Shown here piece by piece: positions 24,152 to 33,430 of a DNA stretch of 64,000 nucleotides. Origin of the DNA: Limnobaculum eriocheiris (lineage in GTDB: Bacteria > Pseudomonadota > Gammaproteobacteria > Enterobacterales > Enterobacteriaceae); the NCBI RefSeq assembly GCF_021010575.1, contig NZ_JAJNAG010000012.1, forward strand, positions 25,440-89,439, read 5' to 3'. The notes beneath the pieces were generated by a model, which worked only from the letters and a program-made list of their open reading frames with translations, made no database searches and was not told where the DNA came from. The position numbers were made by a program, and so were the translations under genes. The stretch's first letter is position 1, and the number at the start of each line of letters is the position of its first letter.

Positions 24152-24434
24152 GCAATAATCTCCGCTGATTTAGTTTTAGTATTGGCTCAGGAGGTGTTCC
24201 ACAGTAGCTTTCTGATAATACTGAGGAACACACCCTGCTTCTGTGACCGCGCATTATACTGACTTCGTGACCTAATGCCTATCATGGGTTGGCAAACTTA
24301 CCAAACATAAAATAATTTTATTCAATTTAGTCAGATAAATAGCATGGAATATGACTGGAAGAAAACCTGAGGGATTATGAGAAATAGCAATAAATAACCA
24401 AAAAATAACTCACAGAAAGCCAAATTTTCAGGTT

Positions 24435-24475
24435 AAAAACACCACAGAAAACGGGGGATGTAGTCTGCGGTGTTT
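24435..24475 (-). terminator. Terminator behind the bacteriocin-like gene
   Basis: On the - strand AAACACCGCAGA pairs with TCTGTGGTGTTT (one G-U pair) and runs into TTTTT. It begins 17 bases after the stop of the small double-glycine peptide gene. This supports the view that the gene was a real transcription unit with that orientation. Confidence 0.75.
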
Positions 24476-24491
24476 AGTACCAACGGATTAC

Positions 24492-24710
24492 TTAAAGGAC
24501 CTTATCCAACAGATCATCTAATCGACCTTGATCAACTTCAGCACCAACGCTTGCGAGGATATCTTTTACATCGTTTTTAGCCGGATCTAAAACATTATCA
24601 GTGACGGTACTATTACCAAGAACAGTGTTAACCAGATTTCCTATCAAACCACCACCCGATACGGTTAGTGTGTCCTGCTCAGATAATTCACGAATTAATT
24701 CTTTCGTGAT
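24492..24710 (-). pseudogene. Bacteriocin-like peptide with double-glycine leader, start codon lost
   Basis: A 72-codon reading frame begins at ATC where ATG would be expected, with GAGG 7 bases upstream and a TGA two codons before it. The N-terminus TKELIRELSEQDTLTVSGGG fits a double-glycine leader: L at -12, S at -11, acidic at -8, V at -4, GG at -2/-1 if cleavage follows the second glycine. The remaining 52 residues (starting GLIGNLVNTVLGNST, ending LDDLLDKVL) are acidic, with a glycine-containing hydrophobic start, and contain no cysteine. It lies behind a broken C39-type exporter on the same strand. An ATG-to-ATC change is the simplest explanation; weak initiation at ATC is possible. The family is not recognised. 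Confidence 0.6.
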
Positions 24711-24879
24711 TGCTCAACCTCGTTGATTTAAAACACTTCAGGCAGATAATGGAACGGCTGTTTCACATGCTCCACTGTTAACTAACGTACTTTCAGAAAG
24801 TACACTGAAAAGGATAGTTGACTTCCTATACTTTTCCTGACGATTGTTGTAAGGCCATGTGTCGTTATATGCAATTCTG

Positions 24880-26577
24880 TTATTCCAGAGTAATAACACG
24901 ATCGGCGGATGCAATAGTCGACTGACGGTGAGCAATGATTATCCGTGTGATATTTAGCTCTTGTATCGCTGCATTCACACGGCTTTCATTGTCCGTATCC
25001 AAATGACTGGTTGCTTCATCTAAAAACAGAATACTGGGACGGCGATAAAGGGCTCGGGCAATCAATAATCGCTGCTTTTGCCCACCAGACAGGCTTCCTC
25101 CCAGTTCACTAACTAAGGTCTCATACCCCATCGGCATACGCAGAATATCTTCATGTATATGGCTTCGACGAGCGCAATCTTGCATATGTGCGTCATCTTT
25201 TTGTTCATCAAATCCTGCAATATTTTCTGCAATAGAACCCGCAAATAACGTATCTTCCTGTAGCACACAGGCGATACAAGCGCGGTAATTATTAATACCA
25301 GCTTTGCTAATATCCACGCCATTAAGCCTGATCTCACCGGACGTTGGCAGCAGTAATCCCGCCATAATTTTCATCAGGGTGGTTTTTCCTTTACCGGAAG
25401 GGCCTGTTATCGCCAGACTTTCCCCTGCGGCTACTGTAAGATTCAACTGCGTAATTAGCGGAGCTGAAATCATATCGTATTGAAAGGAAATGCCCTGTAC
25501 ATCAAGCTGTGCGGGTTCACCCGGTTTTAACAGCGCCCGTGGTGGTAACGTATTTTCTGTTTCGCTCAGTGCAATATCGGCAATACGCTCGGCATGCATC
25601 GACAACATTCGCAGCTGCAAAACCATATTCAGCAAATTTGCCGCCCGATCGGAGAACTGTCCACGATAGATATTAAACGCGACAAACATCCCCAGTGTCA
25701 TATGCCCATCAATGACCTGAGTCGCCCCCAACCACAGCAACAATATCTGGTCCAGAGTAGCAATCAGCGAATTCCCTCCCGTAAACAACATCTCAAATTT
25801 AGTTTTACGGATCGTGGCATTGGCGGTATCAATGTTCATATTCAGCCAGTGCTGTGAACGGGTTGCGGAAAGTCCCAGTGCTTTAAGCGTGCCCACACCA
25901 TAGAGGGTTTCCATAAAGTGAGAACCTGCTCGTGCAGACTTCACTAACTGCTCTTCTGATACCTGACGATAACGGTTATAAGTCGATAACCGGAACAAAC
26001 AATAAAGCACAGTAAAGCCCAGTACCACCCACACCAGCCAACCGCCATACAGGAACATCATTATCAATAGCCCTACCGTCATAATACCGTCCATCAGGCT
26101 GTTAATTATATTGCTGGTCAGCGTGGTTCTCAGGGTATCAAGGGAGACAAAACGCGATTGAATATCCCCCAGCTTACGTTTTTCAAAATAGGTCAAGGGC
26201 AATGCCATCAGATGATCGAATAAACTGGTTTTCCACTGCACATCAATCAGAGTGGTCATTACCAGCGACATCCACGACCTTAAAATCCCCATACCGGTAC
26301 GAAACAGAACAAATAGCAATAACCCCAGGCAAATCAGCGTTAGCAGATTAGGATCTTTAGCCGGTATGACATGATCCATGACCAGTTGCATTCCTACCGG
26401 CAGCAGTAGATTGATTGACTCAATCAGTAACAAAAAACAAAACAGTTTTACTAACATGGCAAACAGACCGCTGACGCTACCCATCAGCTTACGGATGTTG
26501 AATCGATGGCGAGCCCTGGTCGGGGTAAATTCACTATCTGGCCATAGTTCCAACGCAACACCCGTAAAATGCAGTGA
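24880..26577 (-). pseudogene. CvaB-type bacteriocin ABC exporter lacking its C39 peptidase
   Basis: The open part covers the linker, six-helix membrane domain and ATPase of a peptidase-containing ABC exporter. ATPase motifs are GPSGKGKTTLMKI (Walker A), LSGGQKQRLLIARAL (signature) and ILFLDEATSHLD (Walker B). The reading frame can be followed upstream to REVSLHFTGVALELWPDSEF, which is the typical end of a C39 peptidase domain. The roughly 130-residue peptidase itself is gone, and the only in-frame start is a TTG at 26553. The C-terminus ends early at ADRVITLE. The gene is joined out of frame to an HlyD-like gene at about 26575-26600. Without peptidase and adaptor it should not mature a leader peptide. 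Confidence 0.8.
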
Positions 26578-26911
26578 AACTTCCCGTACCCGAGCCGGTT
26601 ACCTGACTAACGTCAATCTGATACAGCGGCGTGCCTTCTTTAACCGTTGCGCCATTATCCACTAGCAGCTTCGATACCACCCCCTGCGCCGGGGCAAACA
26701 AGTTAATAGTATGAGGTTGAGTAATGATTTCACCGCTGACGGTAATTCGGCGGGTATAGCTGGTAAAGAGCAAGAAAATAAACAGACAGACCATAAATCC
26801 CACGGTTAGACCCAATGTTACCCAGACTGACCACCCGGATAGCAGCAGAGCTTTCCCCTTCCACTGAGTTTGCTGTCGTTCAGTAACTTCTTTTCGAAAT
26901 TGTATTGGCAT
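26534..26911 (-). pseudogene. 5' fragment of an HlyD/CvaA-like membrane fusion protein
   Basis: About 110 residues of an adaptor protein of type I secretion are readable: a cytoplasmic start (MPIQFRKEVTERQQTQWKGK), one membrane helix (about 25-50), then the first half of the lipoyl-like domain (ISGEI-like GEIITQPHTINLFAPAQGVV). After YQIDVSQVTGSG the frame runs into unrelated sequence belonging to the exporter gene in another phase. A single deletion removing the last two thirds of this gene and the first part of the exporter explains both fragments. Confidence 0.8.
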
Positions 26912-27285
26912 ATTTTCACTCTGTTGAGACGATCAACGATGATCCTTACATTCACAACTGAGCGCATCCTGCAACTAATGCTATTGAGAATAGGTAATAT
27001 CTGTAAAAGATCCATTCCGCCATTGAAGAGAAAATAGATGCGCAGAGGCTTTGATCTATCCGGCAAAACTATGTTTTTAGTTCTATGGAGTCACCTGACT
27101 GTCGTTTATATGATGAGCCTCTGGTTTGTTAAGCCAAAGACCATCTAATATGGGAGCAGACTGGCTTCATTGATTATGGAGCTGATATTGAGTAGCCTGA
27201 ACCTAAAACCTATATACATTCAGCCAGGTATCTTCTGGCACTCCGAGGTATAATCTTTTTTTCTTCGACAAACGGGTACCTGATT
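26912..27285. other. Intergenic region upstream of yicC
   Basis: I see no convincing gene here. The 82-codon frame at 26818-27066 on the - strand has no recognisable features and overlaps the HlyD fragment. The right part must hold the yicC promoter; the left part probably held the promoter of the decayed secretion operon. Confidence 0.4.
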
Positions 27286-28149
27286 ATGATCCGCAGTATG
27301 ACCGCCTATGCACGCCATGAAACCAAAGGGGAATGGGGTAGCGCAACCTGGGAACTCCGCTCCGTTAACCAGCGTTATTTAGAGACATACATCCGCCTGC
27401 CGGAACAATTCCGCAGTCTGGAACCGGTAATTCGTGAGCGCTTACGTACACGTCTGACTCGTGGAAAAATCGAGTGTAACCTGCGGTTTGAGATTGATCC
27501 TTCCACTCAAACCGAGATGATGCTGAATAAAGAACTGGCACAGCAGCTGGTTCAGGCCGCCAACTGGGTGAAAATGCAGAGCAATGAGGGAGAGATTAAT
27601 CCGGTAGATATTCTGCGCTGGCCGGGTGTTATGTCGGCAAAAAGTCAGGATTTGGATGCGATCAGTACCGAACTGATGGAATCTCTGGAAATCGCCATTA
27701 ACGAATTTATCGATGCCCGCGAGCGGGAAGGCGCTTCACTGAAGACCCTGATTGAACAGCGTCTGGAAGGGGTAAGTACAGAAGTAGTGAAAGTCCGCGC
27801 CCGTATGCCGGAGGTTTTGGTGTGGCAGCGTGAAAGACTGCTCAGTAAGCTGGAAGAAGCACAGGTGCAGTTAGAGAATAACCGTCTGGAGCAAGAGCTG
27901 GTGATGCTGGCACAGCGCACTGACGTCGCCGAAGAGCTGGACCGCCTTGATGCACATGTGAAAGAGACGTATGCCATTCTGAAAAAACCAGAAGCCGTTG
28001 GCCGTCGTTTAGACTTTATGATGCAGGAATTTAACCGCGAGTCGAATACGCTGGCGTCTAAGTCGATTAATTCAGAGGTGACTGCATCGGCGATTGAGTT
28101 GAAGGTGCTGATTGAGCAGATGCGGGAGCAGATTCAAAACATCGAATAG
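27286..28149 (+). CDS. yicC: YicC-family endoribonuclease, 3' end supplied by the island
   Basis: YicC/YloC proteins are Mn2+-dependent endoribonucleases; in E. coli YicC affects degradation of the small RNA RyhB. The 287 residues start MIRSMTAYARHE and contain ELRSVNQRYLETYIRLPEQ, typical of the N-terminal domain. DUF1732 forms the end, with RLDFMMQEFNRESNTLASKS. The last codons (from 28126) come from the integrated island: the displaced original codons for EQIQNIE-stop are still present at 51904-51927 with synonymous differences. The protein is therefore unchanged at its C-terminus. Confidence 0.96.
   Translation: MIRSMTAYARHETKGEWGSATWELRSVNQRYLETYIRLPEQFRSLEPVIRERLRTRLTRGKIECNLRFEIDPSTQTEMMLNKELAQQLVQAANWVKMQSNEGEINPVDILRWPGVMSAKSQDLDAISTELMESLEIAINEFIDAREREGASLKTLIEQRLEGVSTEVVKVRARMPEVLVWQRERLLSKLEEAQVQLENNRLEQELVMLAQRTDVAEELDRLDAHVKETYAILKKPEAVGRRLDFMMQEFNRESNTLASKSINSEVTASAIELKVLIEQMREQIQNIE
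28126..28136 (+). repeat. attL core repeat in yicC
   Basis: GAGCAGATTCA is identical to 51904-51914 and is the exact repeat flanking the island. The homology continues imperfectly for 13 more bases to the stop codon at both ends (20 of 24 identical overall), and all four differences are in third codon positions. Confidence 0.88.
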
Positions 28150-28177
28150 TTTTTTTACCCGTCCAAGAATGTCTTAG

Positions 28178-28216
28178 AAGCCCTGTTATTTGCTTGTAAA
28201 TACAGGGCTTTTTTAT
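28178..28216 (+). terminator. Terminator behind yicC carried by the island
   Basis: AAGCCCTGT and ACAGGGCTT form a 9-bp stem with a 15-base loop followed by TTTTTATTTTT. It lies inside the island, so the element supplies a new terminator for the gene it enters. The displaced native one is at 51976-52000. Confidence 0.85.
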
Positions 28217-28266
28217 TTTTCCCGTCCAAATCGGTTTACAGATGTCCGTTACCCGTTGCTGTTTAA

Positions 28267-28462
28267 GTGGTGGGCAAAATGGTGGGCAAGACCTGTTTTT
28301 TTGACTCAATAAGCAAAAAGTCAAGGTATCTGGTGAGCAGATTTTTGCATCTATCTCACCACCGCCTTATGCCATCTCCACTTATCGTGCTGCTTGCAGA
28401 TTGTTCAATCACTCAACTATCGAACCAATCGATAAACAAACAGTGGTGGGCAATGGTGAGCA
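28267..28462 (+). repeat. Integrase arm-type repeats, left end
   Basis: Five copies of TGGTG(G/A)GCA lie at 28268, 28280, 28331, 28444 and 28454 between attL and the integrase gene. The first two are 13 bases apart (GTGGTGGGCA, 3 bases, TGGTGGGCA), the same pattern as at the right end (51812-51833). Repeats of this kind at both ends are typical of arm sites bound by the N-terminal domain of tyrosine integrases. Confidence 0.78.
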
Positions 28463-28500
28463 AATTTTAACGATTTCTTAGGAATATAGAGTAACAAACG

Positions 28501-29757
28501 ATGGCAAAACTAACCGCAACTCAGGTGCAATCTTATGCTCGCACCGCAGCAGCAAACAAAAAATACAGTGATGGTAATGGCCTATATTTTTGCGTAAGAA
28601 AATCTGGCATGCCGTATTGGATGCTAAGGTATACCAGCCTAAACGGACGACGAGAAGCCACGCTCGGTCAATATCCAAGTATGACCTTAGCAGAGGCTCG
28701 ACTTGAATCGTCTAAAATGCAGCTACAACTTCAGCAAGGTGAAGATCCATTAGCAATTCGCGCTATTGAAACCATCCCAGAGATCCAAAATGTCAGCCAG
28801 TTGTTTCAAGACTGGTATGCCAAAGACTTAAGTCGCCGGTTAAAGCACCCCAATATACCCAAACGTGTTTTTACCAAAGAGATTGCACCAGTGATTGGTC
28901 AACTTTCTATCCAAGCTGTGCGCCCCACACATGTGCGCGAAGTATTAGAGCGTATTCGAGAAAGTAACCGCCCTACCATTGCCAACGATACCTTGATGTA
29001 CATGAAGCAGCTGTTTCGGCATGCGATAAAGCTCGACTTAACGCTGAACAACCCAGCCGCAGCATTTACCGTGGACGATGCCGGTGGCGTGGAGTCCAGT
29101 AAAGACAGGATGCTTAGCAAAGAGGAAATTCACTACGCCTTTAGCGTGTTTCATACCCATATCAATAGCTTTGGCCGCGACAACTACCTCGCTTGCTGTC
29201 TTTTTTTGGTATTGGGCGTACGCAAAAGCGAACTTTGCGAAGCCATGTGGCGTGAAATGGATTTAACCACAGGCGTGTGGGATCTGCCCAAAGAACGCAG
29301 CAAAACCGGCGTGCCAATCAGCATTCCCTTACCACGCCAAGCCATTACTTGGTTTAACGAGTTGCAAATCCGCGCTTGTGGCTCGCCTTATGTTTTCCCA
29401 GCCAGACGAGCAAGCCATCGCCCACATATGGGGCCAGATACACTCAACCGTGCCATATCTAAACTCTTTGGTCGCGAGCCTGGGCGCAAAAAGCAGCCTC
29501 CCAATAAAATGGGCAAACTTGAACACTTCACCGTACACGATTTGCGCCGCACCTTTCGCAGCCTTGCCGCCTCTTTGGGCATTGCAGGCAACGTAGCCGA
29601 ACGCTGTCTTAACCATAAGCTAAAAGGCGTTGAGGGTATCTACGACCGCCACGATTACTTTGAAGAGCGCCGTATTGCCCATCAAACCGTGGCCGATGTG
29701 GTTGAACCACTGGTGAACTTTGAGCCCGCTTCACAACACCACACAGGAGGGCGCTAA
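28501..29757 (+). CDS. int: Tyrosine-type integrase of the yicC island
   Basis: The 418-residue protein is a P4-like site-specific recombinase. It has an N-terminal arm-binding DUF4102-type domain (about 1-85, KYSDGNGLYFCVRKSG, TLGQYPSMTLAEAR), a core-binding helical domain (about 95-190) and a catalytic domain. Catalytic residues visible are R241 (LGVRKSELCE), H346 and R349 (VHDLRR), H372 (LNHKL) and the nucleophile Y381 (GIYDRHDY). It lies 350 bases from attL and reads into the island, as integrases of islands at the 3' end of genes usually do. The yicC target is unusual compared with the tRNA genes preferred by most of this family. Confidence 0.95.
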   Translation: MAKLTATQVQSYARTAAANKKYSDGNGLYFCVRKSGMPYWMLRYTSLNGRREATLGQYPSMTLAEARLESSKMQLQLQQGEDPLAIRAIETIPEIQNVSQLFQDWYAKDLSRRLKHPNIPKRVFTKEIAPVIGQLSIQAVRPTHVREVLERIRESNRPTIANDTLMYMKQLFRHAIKLDLTLNNPAAAFTVDDAGGVESSKDRMLSKEEIHYAFSVFHTHINSFGRDNYLACCLFLVLGVRKSELCEAMWREMDLTTGVWDLPKERSKTGVPISIPLPRQAITWFNELQIRACGSPYVFPARRASHRPHMGPDTLNRAISKLFGREPGRKKQPPNKMGKLEHFTVHDLRRTFRSLAASLGIAGNVAERCLNHKLKGVEGIYDRHDYFEERRIAHQTVADVVEPLVNFEPASQHHTGGR

Positions 29758-29758
29758 C

Positions 29759-30097
29759 ATGCAATTTATGATGCGACTTGCCCCCATTACCTTTCCAATC
29801 ACCATGCTGGCAGGGCTTGGTTGGTGTATTGGCATTGCCTTACTCGAACAACCTCATGGTATAGGCTACGCACTTACTCGGCATTGCCTGATGGTATTCG
29901 TGGTACTCGCTCCTTGGCTGATGCTAAAGCTCATGTTCTACGTGATTGTCAGTTTAGGACGCAAACTGGGGGTCATCCCGCCTGCACGTCCAACGCACAG
30001 CTTGGGGTATGAAGAATCACTCTATTGGTTCAGAGTATTGGCCTTTTTCGATGGCAAACGCAGCCGCATGCCGAAAAGGCCCATCAGGCGAAACTAA
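29759..30097 (+). CDS. Small membrane protein of unknown function
   Basis: This 112-residue protein begins 1 base after the integrase stop with a strong AGGAGG upstream, so it is translated from the same transcript. Two hydrophobic stretches (about residues 7-25 and 37-60) predict an inner-membrane hairpin, followed by a basic tail ending KRSRMPKRPIRRN. I do not recognise a family. The tight coupling to int suggests an island maintenance or conjugal role, but this is a guess. Confidence 0.7.
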   Translation: MQFMMRLAPITFPITMLAGLGWCIGIALLEQPHGIGYALTRHCLMVFVVLAPWLMLKLMFYVIVSLGRKLGVIPPARPTHSLGYEESLYWFRVLAFFDGKRSRMPKRPIRRN

Positions 30098-30189
30098 CAA
30101 GCCCCCATTTGCTCACTTACCGTGGGCAGTTGGGACAATGGGGCAACACTTGATATGCCGAGCTTTAGAGGGTGAATAAGAGGAAATTA

Positions 30190-30281
30190 AACTGCCCCAA
30201 GGAGTGGGGCAATCGGGGATGCGGTAAAAACTCCTAACCGCATCAAAAATGCCAAACTTGCAAAAGTCCCAAATTGGGACT
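30190..30281. promoter_or_regulatory. Hairpins and palindromic operator before the HigBA-like pair
   Basis: Three inverted repeats lie here: TGCCCC-AAGGAGT-GGGGCA near 30191, ATGCGGT/ACCGCAT near 30220-30244, and a perfect 17-base palindrome AGTCCCAAATTGGGACT at 30265-30281. The last lies 12 bases before the toxin start and is the likely autoregulatory operator. Confidence 0.6.
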
Positions 30282-30292
30282 AACATCTGTTC

Positions 30293-30595
30293 ATGAGAAT
30301 TATCGCATTATCAACCTTAAAAACATTTTGGGAAGACAGCCCAGAATACATTGACGCTAAAGAGCCAACTTTAGCGTGGTATAGGCATGCATTAAACGCT
30401 GATTGGGGATCACCGGCGGATGTGAAACAGGACTTTAGAAATGCCAGCATCCTCAAAGATGGGCGTGTCGTATTTAACATTGCCGGTAATAAATACCGAT
30501 TAGTCGTTTGGATCAATTATGCCTACAAGGTGGTTTACATACGGTTTATCGGCAGCCATGCACAATACGATCAAATTGATGTGCAAACGATTTGA
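30293..30595 (+). CDS. higB: HigB-type toxin, mRNA interferase
   Basis: The 100-residue protein belongs to the HigB_toxin family of ribosome-dependent RNases (RelE fold). Evidence is the segments LKTFWEDSPEYIDAKEPTLA, WGSPADVKQDFRNASIL and KYRLVVWINYAYKVVYIRFI, with the C-terminal HAQYDQID. The toxin gene comes first and the antitoxin second, as in other hig loci. A palindromic operator lies directly upstream. Confidence 0.9.
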   Translation: MRIIALSTLKTFWEDSPEYIDAKEPTLAWYRHALNADWGSPADVKQDFRNASILKDGRVVFNIAGNKYRLVVWINYAYKVVYIRFIGSHAQYDQIDVQTI

Positions 30596-30624
30596 AGCCA
30601 AAAGGTAGTAACAAGAGGTATATA

Positions 30625-30996
30625 ATGGACATCAGACCTATTAAAACAGATGCCGACTACCGCGCGGCATTAAACGATATCGAAAACCTAATGATGGCGG
30701 AGCCTGATACCGTCGAAGGCGAAAAGCTGGATATTTTGGTTACGTTAGTTGAAGCCTACGAAGCAAAGCATTTTCCAATGGATTTGCCAGATCCTGTTGA
30801 GGCAATAAAGTTTGAGATGGAGCGCAAAGGATTAACAGTTAAAGATCTTGAACCCATGATAGGTAAAAGCAATCGTGTTTATGAAATCCTAAACCATAAG
30901 CGATCACTCACGCTAAAAATGATTTGGAAACTTCATGAAGGGCTAGGTATCCCAGCAGAGTCGCTGATCAAGCCACCGCAAGTTCGCGCTTCATAG
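30625..30996 (+). CDS. higA: HigA-type antitoxin with XRE helix-turn-helix
   Basis: The 123-residue protein has an N-terminal toxin-binding part (MDIRPIKTDADYRAALNDI) and a C-terminal Xre-type helix-turn-helix (about 65-115, MERKGLTVKDLEPMIGKSNR). This order is usual for this HigA group. The ATG at 30625 has AAGAGG 7 bases upstream; an in-frame start at 30592 overlaps the toxin end and lacks such a site. It should bind HigB and repress the pair through the palindrome at 30265. Confidence 0.9.
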   Translation: MDIRPIKTDADYRAALNDIENLMMAEPDTVEGEKLDILVTLVEAYEAKHFPMDLPDPVEAIKFEMERKGLTVKDLEPMIGKSNRVYEILNHKRSLTLKMIWKLHEGLGIPAESLIKPPQVRAS

Positions 30997-31021
30997 CAAT
31001 GCGAATCAAAATTAGCTTGTT

Positions 31022-33430
31022 ATGAATGACGCTCGCTACCCAAATATTTCGGCTATTGATAACAGGTTAGCTGAGCTTGAAAACGAAAAGCAGCGGCTTC
31101 TCGCATTAAGAGAGGCTTTGCGTAGCGCTCAAAACCAGCGTTCAATACAGACATTCACCCCAGAACAAAAAGTCACCCTATTCAGACAACGATTTCGTGG
31201 ACGAGAGGATATCTTTGCCAATCGTTGGCAAAACCAACAGGGCCGCAGTGGCTATTCCGTAGCCTGTGATAATGAATGGGTAAACGGGGTTTGCAACAAA
31301 CCCCGCATTAAATGCCAAGACTGTTCACACCGAAAGTTTAGCGAACTAAACGAGCGCATTATTTACAGGCACCTTGCCGGTCATCAAGTGGTGGGACTGT
31401 ATCCCTTACTGAAAGATAATACGTGCTATTTGTTGGCAGCCGATTTTGACAAAGGCTGTTGGCAAGAAGAAGTCAAAGCAATGTCTAAAGCGTGCCAAGA
31501 GTTTGATATTCCGCACGCGATAGAAATCTCGCGCTCTGGCAACGGGGCGCACTTATGGATCTTTTTTGAAACCAATATCCCCGCTAACCAGGCTCGGGCA
31601 CTGGGTTTCGCTTTGCTTGATAAAGCCATGGAAATATTTCCAAATCTTTCGTTTGACTCCTATGACAGGCTCTTTCCTAACCAAGATGTCCTTCCTGAAG
31701 GCGGGTTTGGCAATCTCATTGCGCTACCACTTCAAAAGGAGGCTCGCCTTTCAGGCCGCAGTTGCTTTGTTGACAGTGACCTGAATGCGATTGACGATCA
31801 ATGGCAGTACCTTGCTGAGCTTAAAACGCTCACGCAATCGAGTATTGATCAACTCATAACAACCATTTCACCCAATACCCTATTACTATCCGAACAGGGG
31901 ATAACAGACAACCGCCCACCTTGGGAAATCACAGCCAAAGCCGCACCAATAACATTAGAGTCTTTGCCAAAAAACGTGACCATTACCTTGGCCAACCATA
32001 TCTACTTTTTGATGAGCGAGTTACCTGGGCCACTACTGGCAGGACTAAAGCGATTAGCTAGTTTTTCTAATCCTGTGTTTTTTAAGACACAAGCGTTGCG
32101 TTTTTCAACCCATGGCATTCCAAGGTTTATTTCCTGTGCTCGTATTGAAAACGGTTATCTTGCACTACCGCGTGGCTGTCTCGATGATGCGATTGCTTTG
32201 CTACAAGAGCACAATATTTCGCCACTGCTTGACGATAAGCGTGAAACCGGCAAACCATTATTAAAACTTACCCCTGCGTTCACCTTGCGAAAGAACCAGC
32301 GAGACGCAGTGGCCTCAATAACTAAACACGACTTCGGTATTTTGCATGCCCCGACTGCATTTGGAAAAACGGTTACTGCCATTGGCATGATCGTAAAACG
32401 CAAAGTAAATACCCTAATACTGGTTCATAGCCGACAACTGCTTGAACAGTGGCAAGAGCGATTACGCACGTTCCTACCAGAAGTAAACATTGGCAGTATA
32501 GGCGGGGGTAAAAGAAAGCCGAGTGGCATTATCGACATTGCCACCTACCAAAGCTTGGTCAATAAAAAAGACAATTCCATCACGCCTCTCATCCAAGACT
32601 ACGGCCATATTATTGTTGATGAATGCCACCATCTGTCTGCGCCAAGGTTTGAAATGGTACTCAACGAGGTAAGAGCAAAATATGTATTGGGCCTAACAGC
32701 AACGCCAGAGCGACAAGATGGCCATCAGAAGATCATTTTTATGGCGGCAGGGCCCATTCGCTATAAAGTGAAACAAAGTCCTGATGAGCAATTTACTCAA
32801 ACCGTGATGATTCATCAGCTCTACTATATACCGCCAGCTGAGCTAATAAAAACAGATGAGCGACCCAAAATAAGCGATGCTTACCGCTGGCTCGTCGATA
32901 ACCAACAGCGCACTTCAAAAATTGTCTCAGACGCCTCTCAGTGTGTTCAAAATGGCGGACACCCCTTAGTCCTTACAGAGCGTAGAGAGCACGCAGAGGA
33001 AATACACTCACAACTTACCAAGATGGGTATAAGCACTGTCGTACTCAAAGGCGCCATGAAATCTGCCGAACGCAAGAACGCTGACAATCATCTGCAATCG
33101 GCTCAAATTGTCGTCGCAACAGGAAAATATGTGGGTGAAGGGTTTGACCTACCAAGACTGGATACGTTGTTTTTGGCCATGCCAATCGCATGGAAAGGTA
33201 CATTGGCCCAATATGCCGGTCGAATTCATCGTGAATCGGAAGGAAAAACACAAGTCACCATTCACGACTATGTAGACTGCGCCCTCCCTATGCTGCAACG
33301 CATGTTTAAAAAACGCGAGAAAAGCTACAAGGCTATGGGGTACGCCCTTGAGTACATTGATGACAACAGTAACAAGCAACCTTCACTGAAGTTAGAAAAC
33401 GTCCCTTCATCAAATACCAAGCCAAAATAA
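31022..33430 (+). CDS. Primase-helicase of the TOTE conflict-system type
   Basis: The protein (802 aa) combines an archaeo-eukaryotic primase-like domain with an SF2 helicase. A putative zinc knuckle uses C82, C91, C98 and C101. The primase fold shows hhhDhD (AADFDK, D141/D143) and SGNGAHLW with the catalytic histidine at 177, and GNLIALPLQ follows. The helicase has APTAFGKT (443-450), DECHH (533-537), GLTATPER and QYAGRIHRE. A coiled-coil start (residues 12-40) may mediate assembly. This domain pair is known from TOTE-type conflict systems; a nuclease partner is usual there, but none is obvious here unless the N-terminal region serves. It stands between HigBA and a repeat-rich gap. Confidence 0.82.
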   Translation: MNDARYPNISAIDNRLAELENEKQRLLALREALRSAQNQRSIQTFTPEQKVTLFRQRFRGREDIFANRWQNQQGRSGYSVACDNEWVNGVCNKPRIKCQDCSHRKFSELNERIIYRHLAGHQVVGLYPLLKDNTCYLLAADFDKGCWQEEVKAMSKACQEFDIPHAIEISRSGNGAHLWIFFETNIPANQARALGFALLDKAMEIFPNLSFDSYDRLFPNQDVLPEGGFGNLIALPLQKEARLSGRSCFVDSDLNAIDDQWQYLAELKTLTQSSIDQLITTISPNTLLLSEQGITDNRPPWEITAKAAPITLESLPKNVTITLANHIYFLMSELPGPLLAGLKRLASFSNPVFFKTQALRFSTHGIPRFISCARIENGYLALPRGCLDDAIALLQEHNISPLLDDKRETGKPLLKLTPAFTLRKNQRDAVASITKHDFGILHAPTAFGKTVTAIGMIVKRKVNTLILVHSRQLLEQWQERLRTFLPEVNIGSIGGGKRKPSGIIDIATYQSLVNKKDNSITPLIQDYGHIIVDECHHLSAPRFEMVLNEVRAKYVLGLTATPERQDGHQKIIFMAAGPIRYKVKQSPDEQFTQTVMIHQLYYIPPAELIKTDERPKISDAYRWLVDNQQRTSKIVSDASQCVQNGGHPLVLTERREHAEEIHSQLTKMGISTVVLKGAMKSAERKNADNHLQSAQIVVATGKYVGEGFDLPRLDTLFLAMPIAWKGTLAQYAGRIHRESEGKTQVTIHDYVDCALPMLQRMFKKREKSYKAMGYALEYIDDNSNKQPSLKLENVPSSNTKPK

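Noticed and set aside
24738-24935. A second double-glycine-like peptide (VLSESTLVNSGA) between the exporter and the bacteriocin-like frame
   Set aside because: The leader match is poor, no start codon lies at the right distance, and the frame overlaps the end of the exporter gene.
28150-28500. A tRNA gene as integration target
   Set aside because: No tRNA-like sequence is present; the duplicated target is the end of yicC.
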